Shown here: positions 10,421 through 20,137 of the stretch, piece after piece
Layout of the letters: every line of letters starts with the position of its first letter
How positions within the stretch are numbered: position 1 is the first letter of the stretch
Source of the DNA: Yponomeuta sedellus
Lineage: Eukaryota; Arthropoda; Insecta; Lepidoptera; Yponomeutidae
Assembly (NCBI GenBank): GCA_934045075.1
Contig: OW203730.1
Span: forward strand, 9,972,692 to 10,036,691
DNA length: 64,000 bases
Reading direction: 5' to 3'
Notes under the pieces: model-generated
What the model saw: the letters and a program-made list of their open reading frames with translations, nothing else
What the model was told of the DNA's origin: nothing
The model's database searches: none
Program-made: the position numbers and the translations under genes

Positions 10421-10590
10421 TACAGTCTGTTAGCTTTTGGCCTCGGCTACTTTCAGATAGAATCTGATATATTCGTGTAATCGAAATATTGGAACTAATT
10501 TGATTTATAACTTTACATAACTTTTCAAAACAGTGAAGAAAAGTTTTATACAGAGCAGGAAGTAGTATTACACTCGTGTAATAGATGCGA
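10421..10590 (+). mobile_element. TIR MITE (AGTCTGTTAGC family), right end lost
   Basis: It starts TACAGTCTGTTAGC and shares GTTTTATACAGAGCAGGAAG with the copy at 578. The right TIR is not found, and the sequence diverges after ACACTCGTGTAATAG. Confidence 0.55.
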
Positions 10591-11605
10591 AGGCGACAGA
10601 TCACCACAACTAAGATTTAAATAACTTTTGATTCAATTGACATTGGATTGAATTGGATTTTTTTAGTCTTTCCGTCTAAGCCGCATGGACCTTGTTGACG
10701 AATTCAGATTTTATAAATCCACAGAGCCACAAAAATAAAACTAACTGGGGCACTGTATACGGTTCTACAGTGAGATTCCTCAATATATACATAAGTTACC
10801 ACCGACGCGACTTAAAAAATGTGTTAATCATAGTATATACAAGGAAGCCTATTATAATATTAAGAATTATTTGTAACACCAATATGTCCGGTATTGAAAT
10901 AATATCAATGAGGACAATTATGTCTAGTGTAATTTTAAGTTAAACACTCTCTTATTTAAGTTAAAGTTTTGATAACAAAATTTCTTTTTCAGCTTTTTCT
11001 CCAGATAATCTATTGATTGTGAAACTAGAAATTTTGGCGCTCATCAAGAAAAGGTTTGGTTTTAATCTTGAAAAAAATTATTTCGAGTTTTGAGTCCGAG
11101 TTTAAGAGAAGCCCGTCGACAGCGGATCAGTTCTAGCATGTTTTATTGCAAAATAGCCCGTAAAGTAACTGGATTGAGTGCACGCGTGTAAAGGTTAACA
11201 TGTTCATCGCAGAATTAAGAGAGCATTTCCTTTTTGCGCAACCTTAACACTTGGGAACCACTTAATATTTGAAAGGGAATTTCCCACCCGCGCTACGTCT
11301 TTGTTATCTCCTGAGGGAATATAAATCCAGTGGCACTGATAGAGGAAGTTACAGAAGAAGCACTTCAGTGATTCTATTATGTGGATTCTACGAAAAAAAA
11401 TATATTTGTTTTCACGAAGGAAATGAAAAAATACAGCGTTATTCATAAAAACACGATTTCTCTAAGCATTTCCTATGATGCTATTTAAATTGAGGTGGGC
11501 GAAGGAAAATAATTTTAACTGCACTTGAGGAGTATTATAAACGAATTATGTTTTTATAAATTATACTGTTCTGTAGTAACCAAATAACTAATTCAAAAAT
11601 ATCAT
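10591..11605. other. unassigned stretch
   Basis: Short open frames at 10692 and 11204 lack recognisable motifs. One detail: AGCACTTCAGTGATTCT near 11359 recurs as the left arm of the hairpin at 19149. Confidence 0.4.
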
Positions 11606-11844
11606 TAAGGGCAATGCCACCCGAGCGTCGAGTGTTGCATTAATTCCAACGCAACTGAACCACACAAGTACTGCGCTGTCGCTGCGTCGTTTCAGCGCAG
11701 CTTCCTTCCCCACTACTACTTTTCTTGTGCGATGCGTCCTGTCGTAAAACGACAAGACTTATTCGTAAAACGACGGAGCGTCACCGCTCAGTCGACGCAG
11801 CGCTAACGCAGCGCAAAGGCCACGCCCGTGTGGCACCTCTCTAA
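11606..11844. mobile_element. PIF/Harbinger-like MITE
   Basis: TAA lies at both ends (11606-11608, 11842-11844). The 20-bp ends GGGCAATGCCACCCGAGCGT and, inverted, GAGAGGTGCCACACGGGCGT match at 14 of 20 places. The interior is GC-rich (CGCAGCGC repeats, GTCGTAAAACGAC) and noncoding. The 3-bp TWA target fits PIF/Harbinger; the family call is inference. Confidence 0.5.
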
Positions 11845-12605
11845 GACGACCAAATTAGCCTGCGTCATAACGAAGGAATATGTTTTAAAAAGCTTATGTT
11901 GATGCAAAGAAAATTTTATTTCATAGTTTATTTTCAATTTAATTTCGAGGTAAGCACTTAGTAACATGTTTGTCTCAGCAATCTCACAGTGTTAGCAATA
12001 AATCGTGTTCAATACTGCTTCATACACTAACAATTTTACAAATGATTTAGGCCGATTTGGACCAATTCTATCTGACAGTCCTACCCATCTTTTTATCCAG
12101 AAGTAAATGAAACTTACTTCTGGATAAAAAGCTGTGATTAAGTTCAAAAACATCTTGCATGATGATATTTTCAGAGCTCTCCATAGATAAATTGTACGAC
12201 CGACAAACCTATCAATCGGCTATTTATTCGTTTTTTCCAGGATATGTATTTATCTATTTACTTGCTTATTCAGTGACTTTGCACGATTCGTCCTCAGTAG
12301 TATAATATTTTTCCCCTAACTTGTGATTGTTCTTGTCAAAACATACAATAATTTAAAATATCATCGTGTTTTATTATTTTTTTCATTAGAATGTATAAAA
12401 AACAATGTTTAAGAATTCTAAGTAGCAGGCCATGCCGAACATGCTTAGCTTGGGGCCGCATCAGTCATTTCTAATAGTAAATAAGACTAAAAACGTGCCA
12501 GACGGCTCACTGCACTCATTCGAATGTGACACTATAATGTCAGGCATCAATGACTGACATGGCTCAAACAGATATGTACCTGTCAGTCCTCGGTATGTGG
12601 TGCTG
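11845..12605. other. unassigned stretch
   Basis: AT-rich and geneless apart from the hairpin at 12089. Confidence 0.45.
12089..12131. repeat. perfect 18-bp hairpin
   Basis: CTTTTTATCCAGAAGTAA (12089-12106) pairs with TTACTTCTGGATAAAAAG (12114-12131). The loop is 7 nt (ATGAAAC). Confidence 0.85.
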
Positions 12606-12612
12606 ATGATAT

Positions 12613-12872
12613 GCTGTGTGGTGTCGGCCTAGAGAATAGCACAAACCCAAATTCTTCCCGCGGGTGTCGTAAAAGGCGACTAAGGGCCAAAAACTGGGGT
12701 GTGGGCAGCAGCGCCCCCTTACAATTCCACCAAACTGCGATCCCCAACCCGCATTTCCAGCGTGGAAATTATCGGCATTACCCCCAAAGATGGCATAACT
12801 TTGCGCTATGGGGCTCATTAGGGGAGGGCTATGTTCAGCAGTGGACTAATATAGCTTGAAGAAGAAGAAGAA
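12613..12872 (+). mobile_element. RTE-type 3' end or RTE-tailed SINE
   Basis: The segments run in order: GTGGTGTCGGCCTAGAGAAT, TCTTCCCGCGGGTGTCGTAA, AGGCGACTAAGG, AACTGCGATCCCCAACCCGC, GAGGGCTATGTTCAGCAGTG, and a GAA-repeat tail. The ATGTCCAGCAGTGGAC ending is typical of lepidopteran RTE LINEs and of SINEs that borrow their tail. There is no RT coding, so it is 5' truncated. Confidence 0.65.
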
Positions 12873-13050
12873 GTCCTCGGTGACTGATATGGCAGTCTAC
12901 GTGTTAAAAGCTTTCGTCCCTTTACATTTAAGACAACTCTGCCTTACACACGAAAAGGGTTCCGCTAGCGGACAAATCGGAAAAAGCGTTAACTCTTTAA
13001 TACTCTCCCTTTGAGTGACAAGTTTAGACATCTGGGTTCTTATTATGATA
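12873..13050. other. short unassigned spacer
   Basis: No feature seen between the RTE tail and the next SINE. Confidence 0.4.
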
Positions 13051-13056
13051 ATTTGA

Positions 13057-13200
13057 CTACCTCGTTGGTATAGAAGTATCACGTCGTGCCAGTGGTCTTG
13101 GGTTCGATTTCCACTGGCGGCCACCGTACATGTGGGCTCAGTCACGATGACGCCGTGCTCAGTTTTAGACACTCAATCACAAAACGGACAGATCTGTGGC
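13057..13200 (+). mobile_element. tRNA-derived SINE remnant
   Basis: CTCGTTGGTATAG resembles a degenerate A box, and CTTGGGTTCGATTTCC is a good B box followed by ACTGGCGGCCACCGTACATG. The layout matches the element at 37459, which also has CCGTACAT after the B box. The tail is not defined. Confidence 0.5.
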
Positions 13201-13845
13201 AAGCACAATGTCAAATCTGCGGGCGCACTATAAACTCCAACATTCCAACAAAGTGTTTCACATGACATACAACAAATATAACGTCTGACGAACATTAGTC
13301 GGATCGGCGCCGTCTCCAGGCAATCTTCCTGGCGGGAGTTGTGCCTTTATAGTGGAAGAGCACGATCACCCGCTCTTCCCTATAGATCTGATGAGTAAAT
13401 AATACTGCTGGCTTTGTTTCTTCGAAAATGCATAAAATGAAAACAAGTAAACGACAAATCTGGGAGATTAGTTATTGAGTAATCGATTAGGGGAGAGCGA
13501 CTACTGTGTAGTGTCGCTTCAGTTATTTTTTTCTTTTTCTTAGTTAAACATGTATCCTAAAAACAAATCGTTCGCCAATCTGCGTGGCAATTTGTTGGCA
13601 AATGATAGCGCACTTCTTATTTTATTTCTTATTCTAAGGCTGACGTGTGCTGCTCTCTCAAACGTAGAAATACAGGTAGCTGAGTTTTATTGAATTCAAA
13701 TGACCTTAAGAGGCTCCGCAATTCCGGTTTAATCATCCGTATTTGACTATACCCTTCTGCCCGCGGCTTGGGACCGGAACAGTGCCACAGGCGGGCAAAT
13801 AACTTTGTGTCTATTGTATTAACGACGATTTTACTTCTCAACAGC
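13201..13845. other. unassigned stretch
   Basis: Open frames on both strands near 13629-13841 show no motif. No repeat was identified with confidence. Confidence 0.4.
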
Positions 13846-13940
13846 TCAATGACGTTCCATGCTTTACAAAATCTGCGCTGCCCTGCGCTGCGCTGTGCTG
13901 CGTCGACTGCGTCTCAGCATCCGCCCAGCCTTACAATCGT
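13846..13940. mobile_element. solo right end of the 442-bp Harbinger-like MITE
   Basis: CTCAATGACGTTCCATGCTT through GTCTCAGCATCCGCCCAGCC closely matches 22657-22731 of the complete copy, and it too is followed by TTA. The left TIR was not found. Confidence 0.6.
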
Positions 13941-14165
13941 GGCAATAATGCTACGACATGGCGCAGCGTCGTCGCGGCATCGCTCATCGCACAACTTTCG
14001 ATACACTTGCATATTGCTAGTGTGATATCTCTTAATCTTAAATTCAATACTCGGTAAATGAAATAAGCCGAGTAGGTACTAACTTAGCACTGTAATGATA
14101 TTTTTACATATATACATAATAAAAGATAACGATTAATACACAAATAGAAAATAATAAGAAAAAAT
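13941..14165. other. unassigned spacer
   Basis: GC-rich at first (GGCGCAGCGTCGTCGCGGC), then AT-rich. It may continue decayed MITE sequence. Confidence 0.35.
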
Positions 14166-14240
14166 AGTCTGTTAGCTTTTTGAATATACCTCGTCCTCTA
14201 TAGTAGGCTTCGGTTTTCGCCAATTTTCGCCGGTTTTCGT
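14166..14240 (+). mobile_element. TIR MITE (AGTCTGTTAGC family), left end only
   Basis: TAGTCTGTTAGCTTTTTGAA and ATACCTCG match the family terminus. After that the sequence diverges into TTCGGTTTTCGCC repeats. Confidence 0.5.
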
Positions 14241-15040
14241 ACTGATTAGTCAAATTTAGTAAAGAAAGTTGTTAAACTCAAAATATTTATATATTTTCTC
14301 GCAAATCTATGTACCTACTTTGTTTATAAAATTGCCAGGGTGTTATCTTTAATAATGTCCCAGGTTACTTCATTTATGGGGGTATGGCAGTTTTGGAATA
14401 AAAAGTAGTACTATACCGATAGAATTTTGTTTACTAAAATGGACAAGTAAGAATAAATAGACTGTAATAGTCCCGCGGTCTGGGTGCATAAATACGAGTA
14501 GGACTCTCTTTTACTTTTTCAACAAAATGGTAAGCAAACTAGAAATTTGCACGCATATTCTACGGAAATGCTTGTCATCTGCCATGAGATGTATCTATTA
14601 TAGCTTTATTTATGAGTTATCTTTGGCTGGCACTGAATTAAATTTTTTCATCTATACTTAAGTACTGGCAGTTACTCACAAAAGAGATAAACGTGGAAAA
14701 TAAGTATGTAATAAAAATACGAACATAAAGACTCATGCCTTATTTCCTTCGAACCGAACGATTTCCTGTAAACTGTGAATGGTAAATGGTATCTAATGGA
14801 CCGAGAAAAGGCATTCGGGTGAATGTTGAAATGTGTTTTGTCATACTGGTTCTTGCAGCGTAAATAAGTACGTGCCTCAACAGATACTTATGTATGACAC
14901 TAAACAGTGTTATGTGACTGTTATAGTTACATGACTTACAGCTTTATGTAGCAGTCGGTTGGGCGAAACAACAGTCCCGTTTTTGCTAACCTCATAAGAC
15001 CTGTGCACACTTTTTAATTTATTGTCACTAATTTCCATTT
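14241..15040. other. unassigned stretch
   Basis: AT-rich, without a gene or recognised repeat. Confidence 0.45.
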
Positions 15041-15041
15041 C

Positions 15042-15250
15042 CATTTCAACCCTGTATGTCGCCACTGCTGGGGCACGGGTCACTTCCTGCGTTGCAGAAA
15101 GGTTAGGCCATACTCCACCATGGGGGCCAAGTCCGGGTTGGTGGAGATTTGTTAGACAGTGGCGGGCCTTACTGTCAGAAGTTATCAAGCCGCCTATAAT
15201 GCCTCTGACATGGCTTAACGACTGCCATTACATGACAGCTGGCACCCTAG
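15042..15250 (-). mobile_element. 5S-derived SINE, 5' truncated
   Basis: Read on the minus strand it contains the body and 3' end (GCCGTGACAGTAAGGCC-like block, CTTGGCCCCCATGGTGGAG, ending at a CATACAGGGTTGA tail). The 5S-like head is missing. Some sequence near 15245 still matches the GCCGGCTGTCATG segment. Confidence 0.7.
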
Positions 15251-15309
15251 GCATTAATTTAAAATATATGAATGATATAATAATTTAGTACCAAGAATAA
15301 AGAAACCGC

Positions 15310-15775
15310 TTTGTATGATCCCACTGTTGGGCTGCCCCAACAGAGGGGTCATATTATGGCTTGATACTTGTTACATGTGCTGATGATGAAGTAAGTTTAT
15401 ATTCATTTCAATATTTCTAAAGTGCATCGACTACCCGTCTCTAATTTCTTTCTTGTCTCATTGTTGGGGTGCCCCAACAGTGGGCCCATTAAGGGTTGAT
15501 AAATGTATACATGCGACGATGAGTAAGTTTATAAAAATTTCTAACGTTGGATTTTTAATTTTAATATTTCTAAATTGCATCGACTACCCGTCTCTAATTT
15601 CTTTCTTGTCTCATTGTTGGGGTGCCCCAACAGTGGGCCCAATAAGGGTGAATAAATGTATGCATGCGATAATGGGTAATCTTATATAAATTTGTAACGT
15701 TGACTTCATAATTTTAATATTTCTTAATTGCACCGACTACCCGCCTCTAATTTATTTTCTTGTCTCCGTCTATAG
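15310..15775 (+). repeat. 153-bp tandem repeat with a palindromic core
   Basis: GCATCGACTACCCGTCTCTA-type starts recur at 15424, 15577 and 15730, spaced 153 bp. Each inter-start unit holds TGTTGGGGTGCCCCAACA, a perfect 18-bp palindrome, then GTGGGCCCA. The upstream partial unit has TGTTGGGCTGCCCCAACA at about 15325. The copies are near identical in the core and more diverged in the AT-rich half. Confidence 0.8.
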
Positions 15776-15776
15776 T

Positions 15777-15876
15777 AGCCTGGAAGAAATTTCTTTTAGT
15801 AATAAGGCCGTGAATTGTACTGTATTTTTATATAATTTCTGTTACTGTAATTTCTGTGTACAATAAAGAATATTCT
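15777..15876 (+). mobile_element. LINE 3' end fragment
   Basis: CCTGGAAGAAATTTC, TTTTAGTAATAAGGCCG and GTACAATAAAGAATATTC follow the same order as the family 3' end at 29721-29815. It adjoins the 153-bp tandem repeat. Confidence 0.55.
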
Positions 15877-16350
15877 ATACTTTCTATGTTGATGTCCATC
15901 GTAATCCGACGACGAGGGTTGGTAGGACTTCTGCGGCAATGCACTCGGATGTTATTCGCGAAGCTCAGCTTGTTTATAAAATGTTCGGTTACATTGGCCG
16001 CATTGAAGTTCACAACAAAGTGGGAGATTTTTAAGATGCCCGATTCAAAACTCTCGACGCTAACAGACAGCATCGAAAAACCCGTCCAAAGCCCACATAC
16101 TCGTACATGCAATAAAGGGTATCCTTATATATCTTACGCAATGTGAACTTAAAATCTTCTTACCTAACTGACGGTGTTGGCATTAGTGGCGATTATCCGT
16201 CGCTAGTCTTCGCGACTATTTTTCGTATTAAAGGAAGTGGCTTTTGTCAATAAAAGAAATATGAGAGCTATACGGTGAGAAATCAAATTTCACAAATGAT
16301 ATTTTTTATAGGTTGCATAGTCGTTGCGATTGCATTGAGATGTTACATCT
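15877..16350. other. unassigned stretch
   Basis: Overlapping open frames of about 95 codons on opposite strands (15856-16146 +, 15828-16112 -) have no recognisable motif and are probably chance. Confidence 0.4.
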
Positions 16351-16540
16351 TCTATAATATAAAGATGAATCGCTGAATGTGTTGGTAAGCGCAAATCTCG
16401 AGAGCAGCTGAACCGATTTCGCTAATTCTTTTTTTAGAATATTCCTCGAATTACGTGGATGGTTCTTGCGGAGAGAAAAAAAAGGATCGACAGACGAGAA
16501 GGATGACTTAGGCGTTAAGAACTTCGCTGGGACAGCTAGT
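16351..16540 (-). repeat. dispersed repeat, second copy
   Basis: Inverted relative of 1691-1870. Read on the minus strand it opens ACTAGCTGTCCCAGCGAAGT and ends in GATTCATCTTTATATTATAG. Confidence 0.6.
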
Positions 16541-16810
16541 TTTTTATATTTTGAGGGACTGTGACTCGCTTTTTGGACTATGTTTTCTGTAACTCAGAAA
16601 ACACAAACAGAAAGCACATTACTGCTCACAGACAGCTCTTTTGTGAAAATATCACTCACTAACAGCAAGAAAATACATCGCAAAGAAACATGGTGTTAAC
16701 ATCTCTCATCTCAGTGACTGAAATCGCCAATCCGCGATGTGCACGCGAGTTTATCAACATCTGTCTGTCTCTCTCTTTGAGGTAATATTTGTATCCTGCA
16801 GTGGGGAACT

Positions 16811-16842
16811 TTATTGGCTGATATGCATAAATCAGCCAATAA
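16811..16842. repeat. perfect 12-bp hairpin
   Basis: TTATTGGCTGAT (16811-16822) pairs with ATCAGCCAATAA (16831-16842) over an 8-nt loop. It abuts the start of the next RTE-type element. Confidence 0.8.
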
Positions 16843-16843
16843 A

Positions 16844-17086
16844 GCTGCTGTGTGGCGTCGGCCTAGAGAATAGCAGCAAGCCAATTCTTCCCGCGGTTGT
16901 CTTAAAAGGCGACTAAGGTTGGGCAGCAGCACCCCTGCAGTACAATTCCACCGAACTGCGATCCCCAACCCGCATGCCCAGCGTAGAAATTATGGGCATT
17001 ACCCCTATGACAGCACAACCTGGCGCTCTTTAGGGGAGGGCTATGTCCAGCACTGGACTAGTATAGCCTGACGACGACGACGATGT
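16844..17086 (+). mobile_element. RTE-type 3' end or RTE-tailed SINE
   Basis: Same order of blocks as 12613-12872: TGTGTGGCGTCGGCCTAGAG, TCTTCCCGCGGTTGTC, CGATCCCCAACCCGC, GGGAGGGCTATGTCCAGCAC. Here the tail is a GAC repeat rather than GAA. Confidence 0.65.
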
Positions 17087-17098
17087 ATATATCTCACC

Positions 17099-17820
17099 AC
17101 TAGCGCATTACTTACTAAAACACTAGATTAGAAATAATACTTTAATTTTTTATCTATTTTACAACGAAAACCTAGCCTAGCTGAGAGTCTCAACACGACT
17201 GATACCTACATAGACAAAAAGATATTCTTCAAATAATTCAAACTCTGCCTAGACGGCTACGCCAGCCAGCTACTATAAAGAAGTATCGTTACATTTCCCC
17301 CCCGTTAACAATAAATTTTAATTACAGTTAAAATTTCCCTAACACACTTCGATAACCTAACGTCAGTCATGTATCCTACAGTGTCGGCGAATTCATACAA
17401 TCCAGGCGAACGCATGGCCACCAAATGTAGCGCACTACTTATTGAAACTCTTGTTATTAGCAATAATACTTTTGATTATCTTTTTTATCACCAAAACCTA
17501 GCCTAGCTAAGAGTCTCAACACGACTGACACCTTCTTCTTTTTCAGGCTATAATAGTCCACTGCTGGACATAGCCCTCCCCTAATGAGCGCCATAGCGCA
17601 ACGTCGTGCCATCATTGAGGGGTAATGCCCATAATCCCCACGCTGGGCATGCGGGTTGGGGATCGCAGTTTGGTGGAATTGTACTGCAGGGGGCGCTGCT
17701 GCCCACTCCCCGGTCTGTGACTGACACCTAAATCAAACGTAACAATATTCTTCTAATAATAAATTTAAACTTTGCCTAGACGGCCACGCCGGCCAGCTAC
17801 TATAAAGAAGTATCGGTACA
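17099..17820 (-). mobile_element. TRIM-like miniature LTR retrotransposon with nested insertion
   Basis: Two direct repeats of about 195-200 bp (17099-17293 and 17426-17820 without the insert) enclose only 132 bp. They share AACCTAGCCTAGCT, GAGTCTCAACACGACTGA and GGCCAGCTACTATAAAGAAG-like sequence. On the minus strand the second repeat begins TGTACC and ends CTACA. A tRNA-like primer site TGGTGGCCATGCG follows just after it. A purine run GGGGGGGAAA lies directly before the other LTR's TGTAACG. No gag-pol is present. A TATAAAG-like box lies in each LTR. I found no clear target duplication. Confidence 0.65.
17523..17729 (-). mobile_element. RTE-type 3' end nested in the right LTR
   Basis: The 11-bp repeat GACTGACACCT (17523-17533, 17719-17729) bounds a minus-strand insert (17534-17718). 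It ends in GGAGGGCTATGTCCAGCAGT and an AAGAAGAA tail. Removing it restores alignment with the left LTR, so it post-dates the LTR element. Confidence 0.85.
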
Positions 17821-17957
17821 CTAGCCATAGACTCTCCCTTAGAGGGAAAATGAGAGAGTACTGCAACATATGCAGCACTTATTGCCTTAATTAAGAACTT
17901 ATGGCTGCAATTAAGAATGGTACTGGATTGAACATCGTATACTGTCTATGGATGAAA

Positions 17958-18220
17958 CATCATATGCTTATATTCTTTTTAATGCACTAACCCGTGCTAA
18001 GGACAATTTTGAAAACCTATTTAGAGGCTCTGTCTAGATGTTGCTGCCTGTACGTAACACAGAGAGTATTGTATAGAGGTTCGAAATTTCACTGAAGCCG
18101 GTGAGTCACCCATTAGCTCAGTTGGGACAGCGCTGACACGGTTAGCCAGAGGTCGCGGGTTCGAGTCCCGGCATGGGTGGAATTCTTAGCCTTTAAATAG
18201 GTTTTTTAACATTATATGCT
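17958..18220 (+). mobile_element. tRNA-like retroelement, 5' inverted copy
   Basis: The direct repeats CATCATATGCT (17958-17968) and CATTATATGCT (18210-18220) differ at one base. The insert starts with an inverted tail segment (AATGCACTAACCCGTGCTAA to TTTAGAGGCT). It then switches to plus-strand body, head (18107-18179) and tail (CTTTAAATAGGTTTTTT). The head's loop is ACGGTTA. Confidence 0.75.
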
Positions 18221-18912
18221 GGTAATGAGTATATTGGCTAAATCAACGATAAATGGTTATGTACTTTTGACGACTATTTTTGTGAAATCTACATTTGACA
18301 ACACTATAAAAGGCAAAAAGATTTTTGTAAATGTTTTGCCACCTAGCAAACTGATACCAATTAGGAATTGTTCTTTACGACCGATGAGTCAAGCATTATC
18401 ATCATGAACAACTTCACTTGTTAGGCCGTTAGTTAAGAAAATTTTCGCGTTTGAGGACGCAATGTCTCAGCCAACTAATTACTAAGTAACTTACTTAGTT
18501 CCTTTGCGATCGTCTTTTCATCTTATTGTTAGGCAGTTCATCTTCATTTCTTTCTTTTTAACTTGTCTCTAAATCTAATAAAGTTTTGGTTTCTACTTTA
18601 ATTCACTGTCTATCTACAATAGTTTTGTAATCTCATTAATGCAGTGGACATATACCTCCCCAAAACATTAGCTAAAAACGCTAACAGCCTTAATTATAAA
18701 AACACGGTACCTCTAGAATACTTTTCAGAGGCTGTCTATTTAATCTATGGTTACGTAATTCTTTGTAAAATCTTCACCACAGAGAGAGACACTTCGGTAT
18801 CACTCCTTGTATTTCACCACGGAGTTACTGTATTATAAACACTGTAAACCGTAAGTTTCTCTTAGTTCTGTTTTGATTTACTATAAGTGCAATTTAATAA
18901 ACGATAGCAGAT
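18221..18912. other. unassigned stretch
   Basis: AT-rich. Open frames of 63-64 codons at 18216 and 18644 have no recognisable motif. Confidence 0.4.
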
Positions 18913-19130
18913 CGATATCAACCCTTGTATGTCTCCATTCTTGGTACACGGGTCTCTTCCTGCATCGCAGGAAGGCTAGGCCATATTCCACCACAGATGC
19001 CGAGTCCGGGTTGGTGGAGGATTGTAAGACAGTGGCGGGCCTTACTGTCAGAAAATATCAAGCATCCCATAAGGCCTTTGACATGGCTTAATGACTGCCA
19101 TCACATGACAGCCGGCTTAACGTGCCTACG
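18908..19130 (-). mobile_element. 5S-derived SINE, 5' truncated
   Basis: On the minus strand it reads from the GCCGGCTGTCATGTGATG block to ACATACAAGGGTTGATATCG. The 5S head is absent. Confidence 0.7.
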
Positions 19131-19148
19131 TAACAGCCGGTTTATTTA

Positions 19149-19191
19149 TTCGGAGCACTTCAGTGATTCTTAATCACTGAAGTGCTCCGAA
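19149..19191. repeat. perfect 20-bp hairpin
   Basis: The arms 19149-19168 (TTCGGAGCACTTCAGTGATT) and 19172-19191 pair fully around a 3-nt loop. The pairing extends imperfectly through TTTATTTA/AAAATAAA. Confidence 0.85.
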
Positions 19192-19549
19192 AAAATAAAT
19201 TTACACTAATGTCTGCATACCGTTAAATTGCAAGCTAGTGCGTATCTACTTGAAAGCCAATACCTGATGGATTTCTATTAATATTATGAAAATGCATGAG
19301 AAATGTAATGATAAATAATGTATGACGCAATAGTGACAAGTAATTTTGTCAGACGCCATTTTGTGCCACCAAGCGGTCAAGCGATGGAGATGCTTTGCAA
19401 CACCGTGTATAAAATTGCCGGTAAATCTTGTTAGCACTACAAACTAAAGGAAAGAAAGACACATTATACATTATTACAAGCACTATTAAAACTAATCGAT
19501 CGGTCTACTACCAAATAATAAAATAGCTGTTCGCAACTTACCCAAAAAG

Positions 19550-20011
19550 TGTGGGGGACGGGAACACAAAATCTTTGTGATATAATAAACTTCAGCTGTT
19601 TATTAGGGAACAGTGTAACTAGTTATAATATAATAAACTGACGCCGGCCGTTAGCGACGGTGAGCTGGCGATGCATTAGAGCTAGGCACGCGCAGGCTCG
19701 CCGATGGTCCAGTGACAATAATTCGAATCGAAGTGGGAGCGCGGTCGGGTCGAGAACCGTGTCGCCGGCTGCTCGCGCGCAAGACCAGTATACTCGTAGT
19801 TGTTTTAGGTGTCAGCCGTGCGAAAAAACTAACGAAACCTTTCCGCAAAGGCTCCCATTAGCATGTAGTGGAGAATAAATATTTTAATTCAGTGCTTGTA
19901 AATATTGGTTTCCTAGTTGTAAGTAACTTGTTTGTAAGTATAAAAAAGTAATACTTAACGCATATAATTATTTAAGAACTATAACGTTGTTCTAAAATAA
20001 ATAACGTTACA
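19550..20011 (+). repeat. candidate solo LTR
   Basis: The block starts TGTGGGGGACGGGAACAC and ends AACGTTACA, and holds a GC-rich middle, GTATAAAAAAG and AAAATAAATAACG. The TGT..ACA ends suggest an LTR. No matching 4-6 bp duplication was found, and no second copy exists here. Alternatively it is a GC-rich promoter or exon fragment. Confidence 0.3.
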
Positions 20012-20024
20012 ATGACGATCTGCG

Positions 20025-20137
20025 AAGAACTGCCGGCAGATGCTGGATGCGGCAAGCTGAAGACAGGGCGCTATGGCGCTCATTAAAGGAGGGCTATGTC
20101 CAGCAGTGGACTACATAATATAGCCTGAAGAAGAAGA
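20025..20137 (+). mobile_element. RTE LINE 3' end
   Basis: AACTGCCGGCAGATGCTGGA, GAAGACAGGGCGCTATGGCG and GGAGGGCTATGTCCAGCAGT are followed by a GAAGAAGAAG tail. Confidence 0.6.

Noticed and set aside
12564..12859. Overlapping frames at 12564-12859
   Set aside because: They lie inside a noncoding RTE-type 3' end.
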